A stretch of 64,000 nt of DNA from Pempheris klunzingeri (GCF_042242105.1 NC_092019.1:22186828-22250827), one strand, 5' to 3'. Shown: positions 1-12,045, numbered from the stretch's first letter. Notes: a model not told the origin generated them from the sequence alone. Numbers and translations are program-made.

Positions 1-84
1 AACTCTGCCTAACACTGTCTGACACTATTAAACTCTGCCTAACACTGTCTGACACTATTAAACTCTGTCTAACACTGTCTGACA
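1..84. repeat. 30-bp tandem repeat at window edge
   Basis: Nearly three copies of a 30-base unit beginning aactctgcct and ending gacactatta. The first two copies are identical and the third has a single early change before the pattern breaks near position 84. The array may continue to the left of the window. No coding meaning is seen. Confidence 0.9.
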
Positions 85-1375
85 CAGCCTAATGAAATTC
101 AGATTTGTTTAAAGTAATAAGCATCCTCAGTAGTTATTCTGCTCCAACAGTATTTCTGTTTTTAGTCAGGCTCACTTAAATATTGTTTTCGACAGTCTGA
201 GCTCCACTATCAAAGCAAAATGCAACTTTTCACTAGTTGAATAGATTTAACTCACAAACCTGCACTGTTGCTTCTAACCTTTGTTACCTCTGGTTAGATA
301 AACTACTTTTTACTTTAGGCTGTAAATAAATGAACTCTTGTCGGCTGCTTATTCTTCAGACAACCATGAAAAGTTGTGTGTCTGATGAAATATTGGTCAG
401 GATGGGTACAAAAGTCCCATGTGGTTATTACAGTGTGTCTTTGAGCCTCGGTCTTTTAGTTAAGAGGGAAAAACACACTCTCAATCAAACAGATGTAACT
501 CTACCCTGATATACCATGATATGATATCAAACTGTCTTCATGTCTTCCCTTCGAATATACTGTACGCTGTAGATCTGATGATGGCATTCCTGAAAAAAAA
601 CTCTCACCACATCTTGTCTACATTGTCTTTCAGACAACATGTACATTTGGGTCTGAAGTTCAAATCGAACACACCACATGCATGCACACATACACACTTC
701 ATAATAACCTCTCAGGTGTCACATAGTGTTGACTCAGCCCGAACCAACAGTATTTATCAGACAGCTCTAGAGATGCAAACGGTTTAACAACACTGTTTTC
801 ACGTATGTAATAGTGCTCCAGTTTTCAGGACCTGCAAACAGACTCCATGTATAAAACTGCTGCACTTCTCCTTTAAAACAAGATTCTGCTTTCAGCCTCC
901 CTCCATCTGGCCAGAAACAGATTCTTAATGGGTAAAAAGCTGAGGACAGAACACCTCTGCACCGTTTACTGCCAGTCAGACAAGAGAAAACTGTGTTTGT
1001 GCCTTTTTAAAACCTGCAGCATAGATATGAGATGACAGTATAACATTTTAGAATATTTGGGCTTTCAGTACAACACAATCATAACAGAGGTAGTTGGTCA
1101 GTAAAATGTTTGTGGCGAATATTCAAAACTACGACATTCTTCTAGGGATGTGTGAGGAAAACAAGCTTTTGAAAAAGGAACACAAAGTTGTGAAAAATAA
1201 TCTTCCTACAATACACGACAAGCGTCGATTAAACTTGAATATTTCCTTACTAGTAACATCCACCTTCATACCATCACATCAGTGAGGACTTAAAACCTCC
1301 TCTGGAAGGAAAGACGTCATCATTTCTAAACTCCAACACACACTCCATTCACTCAAAAACGTAGGAACCACACAC
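85..1375. other. Intergenic, no gene recognised
   Basis: AT-rich sequence with only short open frames that resemble no family I know and lack convincing splice context. It lies downstream of the 3' end of pycard, which is read on the minus strand. Confidence 0.6.
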
Positions 1376-1389
1376 ATCAATCAGAAGAT

Positions 1390-1395
1390 TTTATT
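1390..1395 (-). terminator. Candidate pycard poly(A) signal
   Basis: An AATAAA hexamer on the minus strand about 780 bases beyond the pycard stop codon. If used, the 3' UTR would include the MITE at 1549-1819. The choice among possible poly(A) sites is inference. Confidence 0.4.
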
Positions 1396-1548
1396 ACAAA
1401 TTTAAAAATAGAAAGCATTAGAGCATAGAAAAAAAGTAAACTTTTTCTTATTGGACAGAATAAAAGCGATAAAACTAGATAAAAACAATCTTTTAGCACC
1501 ATTGGCATAAAGGGAAGTTTAAGCCTGCTTGACATGTGGTGTACTTAA

Positions 1549-1819
1549 CCCTTTATAGGGCACTCATTGAAATACTTAGAAATTCAGACTAGTGGTCATT
1601 ACAAGACTTTTTTACTTTTGTGAGTTTCTCAACAAAAAATTTAATTTTATGGTGAAAATCAAGGTCAGTGAAGTTACCATATATGGTTTCTTGCCGGTCT
1701 GTCATGTAGCCTGATTGTCGCTGATTGGCTTGGAGAAATCTTGTAGTTCTGCTGCCTCATGGTGCGGCAGTAGAACTCCCACTTAAGTTACCGAATATGG
1801 CCCCTTGCCCGATAAAGGG
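1549..1819. mobile_element. piggyBac-like MITE with TTAA duplications
   Basis: A 271-base element bounded by TTAA at 1545-1548 and again at 1820-1823. The ends are inverted repeats: the left end starts CCCTTTATAGGGCA and the right end, reversed, starts CCCTTTATCGGGCA. TTAA duplication plus CCC-starting ends is the hallmark of the piggyBac superfamily. There is no open frame of useful size, so it is a non-autonomous copy. It lies in the presumed 3' UTR or just downstream of pycard. Confidence 0.8.
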
Positions 1820-2177
1820 TTAAAAATGAAAAATGAGATTAAAAACAGACCCTCATTCCATTTGTTATTTGCTGGGTGGAAACATTAGGTAATGACAACA
1901 TAACATCCGGTGGGATCCTGCGTTCATTTCTTACATAATTAATCAAAATGAAGATATTAAATGAGCCTCACTGATCAGGGCAGTGAAGGCACCACACACC
2001 ATAGAAGTTTGAACAATTGTAAGTAAAAAAATTAAAGGCAGCAGCTGTGTTTAGACATAAAACAGAGAGATATCCACAGAGAGATAGCGTGCATTATTTC
2101 CCCATTGTGAATGTATAAAAATAAACGTGTTGGGGTAGACTGTGTGTTTGGTCTAAAAATGGATTTCACCACAACAG

Positions 2178-5147
2178 TTACTTCTCCCCTTTGAGGTCAG
2201 CAACGAGATATGGCTCTTTTTCCTCGAGGATTTCGTAGAGGATCCTTTTGCAGGATCCACTAGCTCTCAGGCAACCAGTGTAGAGTGCTCTCATCTTGGC
2301 CTGATTGGTCTTCAGAGCGCTGATGGTGTCATAGGTCTCTGGAGAGATGACTTTTTTGTAAAGGAGCTCATCCAAAATGGATTCAATGTTGCTCACTCTA
2401 TTGATCAGCTCCAGCTGATGTATTTCCACAAACTGCTCGCCTGAGGAAAGAGAGAAATAATAAATCTACAATGAGCGAAGTAACACGTTTCTCTTGAAGA
2501 GGGGTTTCATTACAAGATTTGGTAAAACTTCTACTTTCTATAGGCAAAGTGTAGATGACTGAAATTCATCAAATAATAAAAACAGACAATTCATGCCTTG
2601 GTTTTTTTCTGAGAAAGAGTAAGAGTGATTTCTACTGATCAGTTACATGTGTATTGCATTTGTTGAAGCATTTTTAAACTGCACGTGGGTCCCACGACGA
2701 GTAATTACAGCTGTTACAGTAGCAAATGGGGACTAAACCACTCATGCAACAAGTGTTCACTTCTATTATCATTTTGGAATGCAACTACACCTGAAAGAAG
2801 AGGGAAACATCTGAAACATGCAGACAGCGTGCTAGCTGTCAGCACCCTGTTGGGTAGTTGGGAAACGGTTTTAGACAAATTGATCAGGCACAGCAGAAGA
2901 CACCCTACTACCTGTGCACCCGCTGTCTGCCATGGCCTTCGCACCAGATGCTCCAGCTGAAACAGATGAAGGAAAAATTAAACTTGCTTATTAAGAAGTC
3001 AGACTAGTGTTTATGCATAGAAGGCTGATATAGGTACAGACTTTGTCACTCAATTTGTCCTCAGCTTCATCAGAAAATACTTTCAAGGAGAAATGACGTT
3101 CATTTATTTTTGTTTTCTCATTGCCAACTAAATGAAAACACCAAAACCAACAATGTAATAGTCTGTCTCTCGATTTCAACTATTTTCAGGTGAAAAAAAA
3201 GGGAGTACTTAAAGGCAGCAGTATGGTGTGCGTGGGATTTACTCAAGATAAGCTACAGTGGTGATGGACGTGGAGGATGAAGTTTTATTCTACTCTAACC
3301 TCCTGCTTCACTCACATCATAGATATAAACTTGTCTGTCTGGACTGGTCTGCTGAAAGACCTTCTGGGGCCGAATCTCAAAAATCCAGTTTTTCAGCTAA
3401 ACATGTGTGTGCGCTCATTCTGCAGGAATTCAAAAACAATGCAGCTCATTTTCTACCACAGCTAATCTGTAATGTCTCATGTTAAAAAACAGGAAAGGAA
3501 CTCACTCTGACTGCTGGAAGCAGGTTTGGAGGATTCTCCGCTCGTCTCTTCAACTGTGGAAACAGCCAAGGCGAAGGGTGTCAGATTCTGATTACAAGTG
3601 TGATGCAGTTACAATTTGAGACATACAGTCGGATGTAGTCATGTCTGACCCATCAACTCACCCATGAAACATAATTGATAGTATGATGACAGCCAGAAAA
3701 AAACTCTTTCAGTGTTCATCTGGGCATTTTATTATTGTTTTTATCCTTTAATGAGGGACCCACTGACTCTGGATCAACATCAACAGAGAGACAAGAGAGT
3801 TATATATAATTTTAGTTTATAATTAGCCTATTAATATCATTATTATCGTTGTTACTATTGTTAATCTTAGGTGGTATACCCCATGTTGTTAAACAGGAGC
3901 ATTTTTTTGCACTTTTATACAGATTTTGAACCCGATTATCCCTATTTAGCCTGATTACTCTGATGACTCTACATTTTTATTACATTTCTATATTCTTTGT
4001 TTGTGTCACAGTCTGTCCTTTTGCCTAAAAAAATGTTTTCCAACTTTAACAATGTTCATTGACGGTATGTTTTTAACTGGTCTTAAGTGACTCTAAACGA
4101 TTAAGCCCTGAAATCACGGTGTAAAATATCAAATATCAATATAAAAATTCATTTAGCCAGATAACACAGCTGCATTTTGATTTTTTAAATGTTTTATATC
4201 AAACATTTGACGCGCAAAACATTGAGGCAAGGACAAATTTAGCATTTCTTTTTAGTAGTAGTAGTAATTTTTCATGTTTCTGACGTAATAGACAATTGGC
4301 AATGTACAGACATACATTTTTTACAAGAGGAAGGTGAGCTAGTAGCTTTCATTTCAGTCTGCTTCTCCTCTGCCAGCTAAAGACTAAAGACTAAAGACAT
4401 AAAAACTTTGTCCGAAGTTGCACATGTTTTTTTTTAATCACACTTTTGTAGTGAAACCTCACTGATCACTGTGGGGACAACTCACCCCATCACAGGCTTG
4501 GCTGTGAGTGTGTTTGATCATTAATAACTTGCTGTTAAAATACATTATACAACAATAACAATAAAAGGAATATCAATTTCAATCCAAGACCTTCAGCCTC
4601 ACACTAAAATAGGAATGTACTGTTGATGATGAGAGTCTCCCCTACAACAACATTAACAGTATCAACATCAACAGAGTGCATTCACGGCCTCCAGTTATCT
4701 TACAGTAACAGTGTCAGTATGAAGGAAGCCAGTTGTTGTGACCGAAGTAAAAAAAGAAGCAGTTGTTTTTCACTTTTTCAGTTTCACTGGAACATGTAAA
4801 CACATCACACACAAAAGTCAGTTCTCGCACACTTTAAGGGTTTAACGTTCAATGTTTCCCGCTTCTCTTCCTGTCCTGTATGTGGGATACTCACCGAGCC
4901 TGGCCGCCTCCTCGCTACACCCGATCTCCCTGAGTATCTCCGCGGCCACCCGGACGGCGCCCCGCTCGGTGAAAGTAGACACCAGGACCTCGGCGACGTC
5001 CAGGAAGTTCTTCTCCTCCACCCTGTTGCGTCGGACCCGCGGCTCCTCTTTGCGGTCCACGAGGTCGCGGCAGAACTTGTCAAAGTCCTTCTTCGGCAAG
5101 TCCTCCAGGGTGTTCGCTAAACTCTTTCTCGTGGTTTTGGGAGGCAT
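2178..5147 (-). CDS. pycard: ASC/PYCARD inflammasome adaptor
   Basis: ASC bridges inflammasome sensors to caspase-1: its PYD joins the sensor and polymerises, and its CARD recruits the caspase. Coding exons (minus strand): 4895-5147, 3506-3553, 2912-2956 and 2178-2440. All introns are GT-AG and all junctions phase 1, giving 202 residues, the usual fish ASC length. Exon 1 encodes the PYD (residues 1-84, with CRDLVDRKEEPRVRR and VLVSTFTERGA). Two small exons encode a Ser/Gly/Ala-rich linker. The last exon encodes the CARD (about residues 117-202; LINRVSNIESILDELLYKKV, ending EPYLVADLKGEK). The start is the first ATG, MPPKTTRK, which begins the PYD as in other fish. The neighbouring gene at 8-10.6 kb is a paralogue. 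Confidence 0.93.
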
Positions 5148-5304
5148 TTCTCACCAGCTGATCTCACACTGCAGTCCTGGGAGGGGAGCTGCTCCGTCCA
5201 AGTCAGCCCGCCGAGGTTTGAGAAGACGGAAGATCCGCAAGGTGCTTTTAAATGCTGTCGGAAATGTAACGATCAATATAGATACATAGATACACACACA
5301 CATT

Positions 5305-5559
5305 TATATATATATAAATATATATATAAATGTTAGTGTGTGTGTGTGTGTGTGTGTGTGTATACACTGTTGCCCATAAAGTTGGAATAAAATGTTTTTA
5401 ACCTCTTCTCATGAAATGATTGTGACAATGTGATTTATTCTTGATAAATAAAGTGTATATCTTCTCAACTTTATTGATCAAACTCTTCCAAACATATCAC
5501 AGTGAAACTGATATGTATATGTATGTATGTATATATATATGTGTGTATATGTATATATT

Positions 5560-5612
<53 letters not shown>
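5305..5612. repeat. AT/GT microsatellite cluster
   Basis: Runs of TA, TG and TATG separated by about 150 bases of unique sequence: TA at 5305-5330, TG at 5336-5362, then TATG/TA and a roughly 40-base GT tract near 5565-5603. It lies upstream of pycard. Confidence 0.9.
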
Positions 5613-5613
<1 letters not shown>

Positions 5614-7476
5614 TATGTATTTTTTGTTCCTTATGTAGCCCTATATTCTTGGTCGGACTTATGAGACAATGGGACTGTGGGCACAGACATGTGAATAGAC
5701 CCCCAATGTTCCTAGACAGTAGCAAGACCTCCAGACTGACTGAATATGAAAGGACTGATCTACTAACTATTAAGTATTGTCTGTCTATCCAGGCTGTGAC
5801 TCTCTGCTTGAATATCTGATTCATTTTATTCAGACCTACAGGCAGAACGTAAAATCTATCGGTCGAGACTGTGAGAAGATGCACCAGAGCCACAGACGTG
5901 CTTCGAATCCACTGCTAGTGTCAAAGGTCAAATCTGAGCAGGGTGCATGACCTGTTTAAACCACCTACTGCACGTAGAGGAGCCTATGGATGGTTATCTT
6001 GTTACACTTTTTCCAAGCAATATTAGTTCCAGTATTCACCACTTTTGAGCCTGTTTACACTAATCTGACCCATATGTGGACACTGTACTGCCTGGGGTTA
6101 GTATGGTGAGTCTCTTGTGTTTTCATATACAAGAACTGAACGATCTATCGCTCTCTTCTGCTTATTAGTTTTCAGTAAACCTGCTTTCTTTTTAGTTTAG
6201 AGGGATTTGAAGTATGATTTAAAATAGTAGTTCATTTTATTTCTGAAAGTAAGGTTTACATTTTGTATTCCCCCGTCATTCGCAAGTGTCTTCAGTCATT
6301 TAAGTGTTAATCGTAAAAAAAAAAAAAAAAAAAAAGACACTTCCAGAGAACAACTTTTATGAATATTGTTTAAAGCTCAGATTGGGCAACTTTGGCGTCA
6401 AAAATCAATAGTGACAACACAATGTTGTTAGCAATGAGGTGTACCCTGGACTTGCTGGGTAGCTACCATAGATAGTGAGAGCAGATACACACACCGATTA
6501 ACCCATTCCTCACACTTTTGTTTAAGTGTTTCTAGTTCTGGAAGGCCAGGGGGAAAAGTAGACATAACCCTCCAAACTCTTCAAATGCACACTGCTGGCA
6601 CACTGTGTCAACATGTGGACAGGTCAATGGTTGGCCATTCAAATGTGGTGAGTGTCTAGGTTGGATTGCTGAGGCAATGGTTGAACAGCCTGTTCAGTTA
6701 GCAAACGAATAATAATAGTGTTTCCCACGGCACATGAAGGCAGCACTTTATTGCTACAGATGTAACCTGACACTACCTACCACCATTTAGCAGAGGATCT
6801 GAGTGAAGTTTTGTCTCCAGCTGTGCTGCAGATCAGACGCAGAGCTGAGGAGGATGAAGGTGTTTAGGAGATTCACTGAGCCCTCAATAATGACTGAAGT
6901 GATGATGTGAAAACACTGTGACGTAGTGATGAACCTACATGTGTTTCAGCCCATCGTTTACAGTAGCTGGAGAGAAATGATCCGAAGGTCATAGTTTATG
7001 AACGTCATCAGACTCAGTAGACGTGGCATCCCCGGACTCTTTGGTGTGCTTTAATGATGCACTTGTAAGACAGAGCCGGTGAAATTAATTGGAGAATGTC
7101 AAAAGCCGCAAAATCAAGTGAGACCCTTCGCCTTCTTTTCCAGGCTTTTGAGACAAAGTTATTGATATTATACTATGGTACATTCACACATATTTAAAAG
7201 TGTCACTTGTGTTTTGTCTGATTCCTGAGATGGCCCGACTGACTTTCCTCTGTCTCCCCTCCAGACCCATATGGAGGAAGCTGATCAAGAAGACAGGGGG
7301 AGGACACCACAGCAGGGGGCGTGGGGGTGTGTGGGGGGGGCAGACAAAATAATGAAGGAGCCAAAAGTGGTTTGCACAAGTTGTTTTTTTCAGCATCAAC
7401 ACAGGTTTTTAGATATTTTTATATTATATTATTATATATTTATCTGTAGCGAGCGATGGCAGGTGCTGTTTACTGT

Positions 7477-7760
7477 ACAGATTTTAAAGCCCCTTTCTAG
7501 TGATTTCAACTACTCAAAGCGCTTTTACATGACATCCTCATTCACCCATTCACACATCATTCATACAGGAGGAATGTACTTTGGAGCAGACTATTCTTTC
7601 ATGCTCTTTCACACACTGACACTGCTTCAGGAGCAGGTTGGGGTTCAGTGTCTTGCCCAAGACATGAACAGACACGTTGACCCATAGGAGCTGGGGATCG
7701 AAGCCCAGACCTTCTGATTGAGGGACGACCCACTCTACCACTGAGCCACAGCTGCCCCGT
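7477..7760. repeat. Dispersed teleost repeat
   Basis: The segment runs from the motif CAAAGCGCTTTTACATGA through CATTCACCCATTCACACATC to CTGAGCCACAGCTGCCCC. I recognise this arrangement as a repeat found in very many copies in spiny-rayed fish genomes. I cannot assign a superfamily from this copy alone; no terminal repeat was delimited. Confidence 0.65.
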
Positions 7761-7964
7761 GACAGCCCTCTTCCCTAGAAAGGTAAACAGGTCAAGCAGA
7801 TGAGTGTGGCAGGGCCTCATTATAACCTGGATACACTTCAATGTTCATGGAAACCTTCATCTTGTGTGTATTGTTTCAAATGCCTACTTGTGCCTTTAAA
7901 GCTGCATCGAGTTCATTCACCAATCAAAGACAGCGAGCCACAGAGGAAACGCAACACAAGAACG

Positions 7965-7970
7965 TTTATT
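7965..7970 (-). terminator. Poly(A) signal of pycard-like gene
   Basis: AATAAA on the minus strand 39 bases beyond the stop codon of the shortened CARD exon at 8009. The short spacing supports that exon as a genuine terminal exon. Confidence 0.5.
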
Positions 7971-8008
7971 ATGATGACAAAATGCAGAACACTGATGTTG
8001 TTAGTCTC

Positions 8009-10249
8009 TCAGATTGGTTTCTGCAGATAATCCTTCAGTGCGGGGCCTTTTATCCAATACGGTGCCACAATATTCACTTCCTGGATGAGAGCGCACATGT
8101 GCAGATACATCAAGTGTTTTCCTGAGGAGAGACAGAATGGCCCTGACTCATTAATAGAACTAATTCATTTTGAGTTAATAGCTTATGCATTTCATCAGGA
8201 TTCATTATTTTTAAGGCATTAAGAGTCTGACAGGTTTTACTGCAAACATGATACAGCAATCTTCATCCAAAATATTGCTTTGCGAAACATATTCAAGGCG
8301 TCAAAGCTGATCATTCACATTCACACATTTGTGACAAATATACAAAGGACTTTATGCCACATCACTCCCTGTGAGTCCCTTATGCTCGTGAAGTCCAGCA
8401 TAGAAATGGCGGACCCCGCCATAAACAAGAAAAGCTATAACACGGATTACTGAACATGAATACATTCTAAATATGTCTGTCTCAGAAAAATACGCAGCAC
8501 GAATAGCATCACCTATAGGGTTTGATTTCAAGAAAATCTGAAGGATTTTAACTTTCATGTGATGAATCTAATAGTTACATGTATATCACATGAGTACTGA
8601 TAATTTTGTGGTTGGATTTTGTTTGTATTTAGAGGATATCTCAGTTTAGAGGGAAGCTATATGTCATTTTTATTATTATCACAGACATTTTATATTATAA
8701 CAGAATACAGTCAGACAGACGGTGAAAAATGTGCCGAGGTGTATAATCCAACAGTCAGTACCTTTTCCCACCGCGAGGGCTCCTGCTGAAGGTCTTGCAG
8801 CTGTAGAACATTTAAGAAATATATTATTTGTATAGCAAGTCTGCTCTTTCCATGTTGACAGCTTGAGAGAAAAAGAGGTCAACTCACTGTCAGAATGAGG
8901 AGTCTATTGTCCTCCTGTTGTCTCTCTCTCTGAAAACCCCAAAACACGAACATACATGGTGAATGGCACTGATGGATTTCCTGTGATTCATGAGCAGCTG
9001 CATTACAGATATTTTTGATCATTTTACTGTAAGAAGAACTCATTAGAATTAGGAGTCCTTTCACTGTGTGGATATTGCTGAAAGCGCCAGTTTGTTTCAG
9101 ATGAATGGATGACGGTGGAATTAATGTGCTTCGTTCAAGATATGCCTGTTATGCCAGTACAGAAATATCAAAAGTATGTTTGAGGTAATTAGACGCATTG
9201 TTACCACTACATCATTTGTCCACTAAAGAGCACTGGTAAGTGCATTTATTCATGTAAAATGTCCAGTTTTGTACAGATATGGGTCATGAGATTTTGGAAA
9301 ATGTTTGGCTTGGCTCTATCAAAAGGTAAATACACTATATGGACAAAAGTATTTGGCCACACCTGTCAATTATGATTGAATGCCACCTCTGCAATAAGAT
9401 GGTTCGTGAAATTTCATCCCTGCTGGATATTCCACGGTCGACTGCAAGTGATATTATTAGAAAGTGGAAGTGTTTAGGAACAACAGCAACTCAGCCACGA
9501 AGCGGATGCTGAGGCGCACAGTGCGCAGAAATTGCCAACTTTCTGCAGAGTCAATAGCTACAGACCTCCAAACTTCATGTGGCCTTCAGATTACCACTCT
9601 AGAGTCCAGCCACTGGACTCTAGAGCAGTGGAGACGCGTTCTCTGGAGCGACGAATCACGCTTCTCCGTCTGCCAATCCGATGGACCAGTCTGGGTTTGG
9701 CGGTTGCCAGGAGAACGATACCTGCCTGACTGCATTGTGCAGTGTAAAGTTTGGTGGAGGGGGGATAATGGTGTGGGGTTGTTTTTAGGGGTTTGGGCTA
9801 GGCCCCTTATCTCCAGTGAAAGGGACTCTTGATGCTTCTGCACACCAAGACATTTTGGACAATTCCATGCTCCCAACTTTGTGGCAACAGTTTGGGGAAG
9901 GCCCTTTTCTGTTCCAACATGACTGTGCCCCAGCGCACAAAGCAAGGCCCATAAAAACACGGATGAGCGAGTTTGGCGTGGAGGAACTTGATTGAGTCCT
10001 GACCTCAACCCGATAGAACACCTTTGGGATGAATAAGAGCGGAGACTGAGAGCCAGGCCTTCTCGTCCAACATCAGTGCCTGACCTCACAAATGCGCTTC
10101 TGGAAGAATGATCAAAAATTCCCATAAACACACTCCTAAACCTTGTGGAGAGCCCACTCCACATTAAACCCTACAGATTAAGAATGGGATGTCATTAAAG
10201 TTCGTGTGCGTGGAAAGGCAGACGTCCGAATACTTTTGTCCATATAGTG

Positions 10250-10318
<69 letters not shown>

Positions 10319-10592
10319 TGGCCTCCTCACTTATCTCACCAAGTGTCTGCGCCTCCTCGCTACACCCGATCTCCCTGAGTATCTCCGCGGCCACCCGGAC
10401 GGCGCCCCGCTCGGTGAAAGTAGACACCAGGACGTCCGCGACGTCCAGGAAGTTCTTCTCCTCCACCCTGTTGCGTCGGACCCGCGGCTCCTCTTTGCGG
10501 TCCACGAGGTCGCGGCAGAACTTGTCAAAGTCCCTCTTCGACAAGTCCTCCAGGGTGTCCGCTAAAGCCTCTCTCATAGTTTTGGGGGGCAT
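8009..10592 (-). CDS. pycard-like paralogue with truncated CARD
   Basis: This is a second ASC-like gene. Exon 1 (10339-10592) encodes a full PYD starting MPPKTMREALADTLEDLS, about 10 residues different from pycard, with a donor GTGAGA at the same phase. A candidate linker exon (8762-8800, phase 1 to phase 1) encodes ARPSAGALAVGK. The candidate last exon (8009-8121) reads GKHLMYLHMCALIQEVNIVA, resembling the first helices of a CARD, then stops after 36 residues. Joined, this gives 134 residues. The PYD exon is certain. The two downstream exons are inferred from phase, weak CARD resemblance and a nearby poly(A) signal. A Tc1-like transposon occupies much of intron 1. Only one linker exon was found, against two in pycard. 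It could be a PYD-only-type regulator, an inactive duplicate, or a gene whose true downstream exons I have missed. Confidence 0.6.
9331..10251 (+). mobile_element. Degenerate Tc1-like DNA transposon
   Basis: A 921-base element with perfect 23-base inverted ends (9331-9353 and 10229-10251, starting tacactatatggacaaaagt), including the TA target. Plus-strand pieces match Tc1-type transposase: the helix-turn-helix region (ATKRMLRRTVRRN), then WTLEQWRRVLWSDESRFSV, which includes the DE(S)RF catalytic block, and VWVWRLPGERYLPDC. The reading frame is broken by frame changes and the element is shorter than the 1.2-1.6 kb of complete relatives, so it cannot encode a working enzyme. It lies in the first intron of the pycard-like gene, abutting a CA microsatellite. 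A fragment of a related element, reversed, is at 46660-46940. Confidence 0.88.
10252..10316. repeat. (CA)n microsatellite
   Basis: About 60 bases of pure CA immediately after the right end of the Tc1-like element and within 25 bases of the splice donor of the second PYD exon. Read on the minus strand it extends the PYD frame into a Cys-Val string, which is an artefact of reading through the intron. Confidence 0.95.
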
Positions 10593-11440
10593 TTCTTAGA
10601 GTCTTGTCTCCTCCTTCACCCCTCTGCACAGCAGAATGATAATCAGGAAGGAGGCCTTCAATGTCGCTCGAAAGTATCCAACTTATGAGCAGCGTCCGGG
10701 GAAAATGGACCACCTCATTTGTTCTGAATGGAAAATCTCTCCAGTCAGTGTGTTTGCATTGTTTCCCACAGAATGAACTGTTAACATATTATACACCTCT
10801 ACACATCATCTCAGATTTTTTTATCCTGTTTATCCAGAAAAAGAGGATAACATGTAACAACTCAATAGGCAATTGACCTATTAACAACTTCAATGTACAG
10901 AGTCTGATGTACGCGCAGCACTTGAAGGCAGCATAGCCAGTGGCCACATTTATATTATCTTATAGGCTTAACAGTTCACCAGTGACGCATTTATATCCCT
11001 GAAATAACCAAATAATACATCTTTAATTACTACAAACCCTTCAGGCAACAATATCACAGCATGCAGCAGCTTCACAGTGATGGATTTTTATTAGTATCTC
11101 AGTTTAATTTGATTACATGTATTATAACACCACTGGTTTCAATTTGAGTCATCCACTCAAATTGAAACCATTCCTTTGTTCATATTCAAATTTCTTTTTA
11201 AGCTTCATTTATCTTTATTTAGGCTCTTACCTCTTAAAAAGTACCCTTGTCTCATCTAAGTGTTTTTGTCGATCAAGTGTAACAACACACCTGAGGCGAT
11301 AAAACACACCACCAACAAAAGCTGAACACATTCTAATATTCTCATTATTGATTTTAAAGTGTATTTAATATGATTAAATACAGAAGCGACATAAAAATAC
11401 CAAACAAACATATGGAGTGAGACTCTTCACACACAGATCT
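10593..11440. other. Intergenic, pycard-like to etv2 3' end
   Basis: No gene is seen. This contains the presumed promoter of the pycard-like gene just above 10592 and the downstream flank of etv2. The upstream flanks of the two PYD exons do not resemble each other. Confidence 0.55.
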
Positions 11441-11456
11441 ATATGTTTATGTACAC

Positions 11457-11462
11457 TTTATT
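11457..11462 (-). terminator. Candidate etv2 poly(A) signal
   Basis: AATAAA on the minus strand about 580 bases beyond the etv2 stop. The intervening sequence is AT-rich and has no further exon, consistent with a 3' UTR. Confidence 0.5.
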
Positions 11463-12045
11463 TACACAGAACAAAATCATCGTGCAGCCAAAAACATTCA
11501 CAGTGAGTGCCTTCAAATCATCTCAGCTACTGTTATTCTGATTAGCAAACAGAGGTAGACATGAGTTTTGTATTAAAAATATATATATATAAATGCACAA
11601 AACTCTCCATTGTAATCATATAAACAGTATTTACAAATCAATTCTTTCTCAGAAACACAACAGATGAAAATATGGCCTCAGGCATTGCAAGAATCATCTA
11701 TTTATAGTGCTTAAAATGCCCCTGGCTAGTTCCTGTGCTGCAGTTACTTAGCTCTGAGGTGTGTTCATGGGTCGTATTAGAAGACTTTTATTTAGGATGA
11801 GCTATTATTTAAGGAAAAAAAGGTAACTGGCAGCATGAATTTATGAGTTTTTCATTATTTCTTTCCCTGAAATGCAGCGTTTGTAAACCTGGCTCCAGGT
11901 CTTTCTGCTGCAACGTCGCCCCATGAGGACACTGTAGCTCAGCCAGGCCGTGAGGAGGCAGTGTTCACTTTGAAGGCTGTAGTACTCTGTTAAAAAGTGC
12001 TGGTCACTCTCAGCCAGCAGCACCAAGGGTCCGTGCACCCGTCAC

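Larger units (their letters stand above)
5148..7940. other. Intergenic between pycard and its paralogue
   Basis: No gene is seen. The stretch holds AT/GT microsatellites (5305-5362 and 5513-5612), a poly(A) run near 6316-6336 and a dispersed teleost repeat at 7477-7760. Open frames over the GT runs are low-complexity artefacts. The pycard promoter should lie just above 5147. Confidence 0.6.

Noticed and set aside
1-84. CRISPR-like array (also at 55192 and 62399)
   Set aside because: Contiguous tandem repeats with no spacers, in vertebrate DNA.
4852-5289. 145-codon plus-strand frame opposite pycard exon 1
   Set aside because: Antisense shadow of the GC-rich PYD exon; the same shadow appears opposite the second PYD exon.
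8889-8930. Candidate extra exon of the pycard-like gene (QQEDNRLLILT)
   Set aside because: Its splice phase does not fit both neighbours; using it leads to an immediate stop in the next exon.
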